Source: an uncultured archaeon (lineage in GTDB: Archaea > Thermoproteota > Nitrososphaeria > Nitrososphaerales > Nitrosopumilaceae). Taken from it: DNA of 12,578 nucleotides. Position 1 is the stretch's first letter; every line of letters starts with the position of its first letter. The stretch is from NCBI GenBank assembly GCA_950073955.1, contig CATMRH010000030.1, positions 1 to 12,578 on the forward strand. Reading direction: 5' to 3'. The notes beneath the pieces are model-generated. The model was not told the origin of the DNA and did no database searches. It saw nothing but the letters and a program-made list of their open reading frames with translations. The position numbers were made by a program, and so were the translations under genes. This document shows positions 11,511 through 12,578 of the stretch, one piece after another.

Positions 11511-11606
11511 GCGTGTTTTGGGTAACGCCGGACTGAGTCTAGATAATGGTCCAAGAACAAACCCATGATGGCGTTTACGGTGAAAGCCCGTAATGCCACT
11601 CTTTTC
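11511..11606 (+). ncRNA. Candidate structured non-coding RNA
   Basis: This intergenic stretch of about 95 bases is 50% G+C, against 22% in the 50 bases before it, and no convincing protein frame crosses it. On the plus strand it ends in a strong hairpin: TGGCG-T-TTACGG (11569-11580), loop TGAAAGC, CCGTAA-TGCCA (11588-11598), followed by CTCTTTTC. Upstream are GGAC/GTCC (11530-11533 with 11549-11552) and a long-range pairing AACGCC (11524-11529) with GGCGTT (11570-11575). The latter would compete with the base of the final hairpin and with a 5' hairpin GCGT/ACGC (11511-11514 with 11525-11528). TGGGT/ACCCA (11519-11523 with 11561-11565) could cross it as a pseudoknot. A TATA-like box lies 27 bases upstream. 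I cannot match it to tRNA, 5S, SRP or RNase P RNA. The strand assignment rests on the TATA box and T-rich end. Confidence 0.5.
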
Positions 11607-11607
11607 A

Positions 11608-12578
11608 TTAAACAAAATTAATTTTTGAAATCTCTTCGTGTATTGCATTAATGGCTTTGTTAATGTTATCTTCTGCATCTTCTACAACAATAATTATTCG
11701 TGAAGTTTCTTCCTGTGCATCCATATTCAAAATGTTTAATCCTGACTCACCAATCTTTGTACTAGTTCTTGAAACAACTTGTTGAACCCTCCACATCTCA
11801 TCTCCAATTAACGTAATTACTCCTCTGTTGTATGTAATTGTAGCAAGGGAATCAAATCCTAACAAATATTTTTCATTTCTTTTAACATAATCCCCATCTA
11901 AGAACAATATTCTAGAAAACTCAATTCCATCTTTTGTAAATGGTGATAAAATTATGAACTCACTGTAACGTTTGTCTTTTTCTAATGATGTTAACAATTT
12001 TTGAATACAGATTGTTTCAATTCTGAAAATTGCACAATTTTCTTTTCCTGTAACTATCTTAATTGGGTGTCCCTTTTGTTCATCTAATGCTCTCTTTATT
12101 ATGGTCACTTTTTCTGGATTTTTCATATTTGTAACAGTAATTGGCATATCTACTCCATTTTCTACAATTTCTTTAATAGCAATGGGATCTAATATTTTCA
12201 TTCCAAACATTCCTGCTAGTCTTGCTTCATTGTATGACAATTGAATTACTTCGCTTAATCCAGATCTCACGATTTTTGGATCGGCAGAAACTACTGCACT
12301 ATCTTTTTCAAAGTCTATACTAGTTTCATATTTTTTATGAAATAATATTCCTAGATCTGCAGCAGTTCTATCTGAACCTCCTCGCTCATATGTAGTTGTA
12401 ACATTATCCACTGTTTTTCCAATAAATCCTCCAATTGCAACCACTTCATTTTCTTCTACCAACTTTGCTGTTTTACCCATTTTTTCCTTGGATTCTGTTG
12501 TCAGAAAATTTGTTGATTCTATGTTGTTATCTGTAATGATTGGCCAATCATCAAATCCTACAGCATCTGTCTTTATAC
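11608..12578 (-). CDS. lysC: Aspartate kinase, N-terminus beyond window
   Basis: Phosphorylates aspartate at the head of lysine, threonine and methionine synthesis. The frame is open from the stop at 11608 to the right edge; the ATG at 12480 is internal, since coding sequence typical of the family (AVGFDDWPIITDNN, about 12511-12566) continues upstream of it. Visible are VVAIGGFIGKTVDNVTTTYERGGSDRTAADLG, the kinase-core nucleotide/substrate segment, then SADPKIV and EARLAGMFGMKILDPIAI, family-typical. The C-terminal part contains the regulatory ACT region, ending with GVITLIGDEMWRVQQVVSRTSTKIGESGLNILNMDAQ (second ACT domain, about the last 75 residues), which normally binds lysine or threonine for feedback control. 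The N-terminal lysine-containing phosphate-binding motif is outside the window. Convergent with the candidate RNA, with about one base between them. Confidence 0.9.
   Translation of the reverse strand, partial: IKTDAVGFDDWPIITDNNIESTNFLTTESKEKMGKTAKLVEENEVVAIGGFIGKTVDNVTTTYERGGSDRTAADLGILFHKKYETSIDFEKDSAVVSADPKIVRSGLSEVIQLSYNEARLAGMFGMKILDPIAIKEIVENGVDMPITVTNMKNPEKVTIIKRALDEQKGHPIKIVTGKENCAIFRIETICIQKLLTSLEKDKRYSEFIILSPFTKDGIEFSRILFLDGDYVKRNEKYLLGFDSLATITYNRGVITLIGDEMWRVQQVVSRTSTKIGESGLNILNMDAQEETSRIIIVVEDAEDNINKAINAIHEEISKINFV

Noticed and set aside
11516..11559. H/ACA guide RNA: stem TTTTGG/CCAAGA followed directly by ACA (11557-11559)
   Set aside because: Only 29 bases lie between the stem arms, too few for a guide pocket plus upper stem and kink-turn.
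11532..11571. C/D-box guide RNA: CTGA (11533-11536) and ATGATGG (11565-11571)
   Set aside because: The boxes occur in D-then-C order, with no convincing outer C and D boxes at the ends of the element.
11496..11678. 60-codon minus-strand frame across the candidate RNA
   Set aside because: It overlaps the aspartate kinase end in another frame and has no recognisable protein character.
12478..12480. ATG at 12480 as the start of aspartate kinase
   Set aside because: The same frame continues upstream to the window edge with family-typical residues, so this methionine is internal.
1..12578. CRISPR arrays, insertion sequences, integrase or phage genes
   Set aside because: No regularly spaced repeats, transposase or integrase motifs were seen on either strand.

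Overview
The window looks like a chromosomal segment of an ammonia-oxidising archaeon of the Nitrososphaerota (Thaumarchaeota), close to Nitrosopumilus. This is inferred from family recognition, not a database search. The pointers are: AT-rich DNA with dense short genes; archaeal TATA boxes about 25-30 bases ahead of start codons that sit at or next to the expected transcript start (leaderless style, many GTG/TTG starts); tRNA genes without an encoded CCA; an F420:NADP oxidoreductase; and a copper-centred terminal oxidase cluster.

Layout. 1-481: the start-proximal part of a family 2 glycosyltransferase (minus, cut by the window edge and lacking a normal start codon) and a doubtful small membrane ORF (plus). 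445-1053: a membrane-anchored beta-rich ectodomain protein and tRNA-Arg(TCG), both minus. 1098-2270: an alanine-type aminotransferase (plus). 2267-3574: a three-gene minus-strand unit of F420:NADP oxidoreductase, a small two-helix membrane protein and a flavin/F420-type split-barrel protein. 3626-4255: a histidine phosphatase, divergent from that unit.

4305-8026 is the centrepiece: five tightly packed plus-strand genes for a terminal oxidase. Subunit II is split into two ORFs, followed by subunit I, a membrane-anchored protein with two tandem blue-copper domains, and a half-size heme A synthase. No cytochrome c, subunit III or heme O synthase is present in the window. The likely electron path is blue-copper protein to CuA (subunit II) to heme a and the heme a3/CuB centre (subunit I). 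Facing it on the minus strand (8016-8537) is an exported membrane-anchored protein whose predicted mature N-terminus is a histidine.

8633-9368: an SRPBCC-domain protein with an apparent ribbon-helix-helix tail, then tRNA-Lys(CTT). 9443-11154 (minus): branched-chain aminotransferase, a tiny Cys/His-rich protein and a SAM methyltransferase. 11237-11458: a two-helix membrane protein. 11511-11606: a GC-rich, highly foldable intergenic element with its own TATA box, the best candidate here for an undescribed non-coding RNA. 11608-12578: aspartate kinase (minus), whose N-terminus lies beyond the right edge.

No transposon, CRISPR array, integrase or phage gene is seen. Gene spacing is compact throughout, with several convergent gene pairs overlapping at their stop codons.
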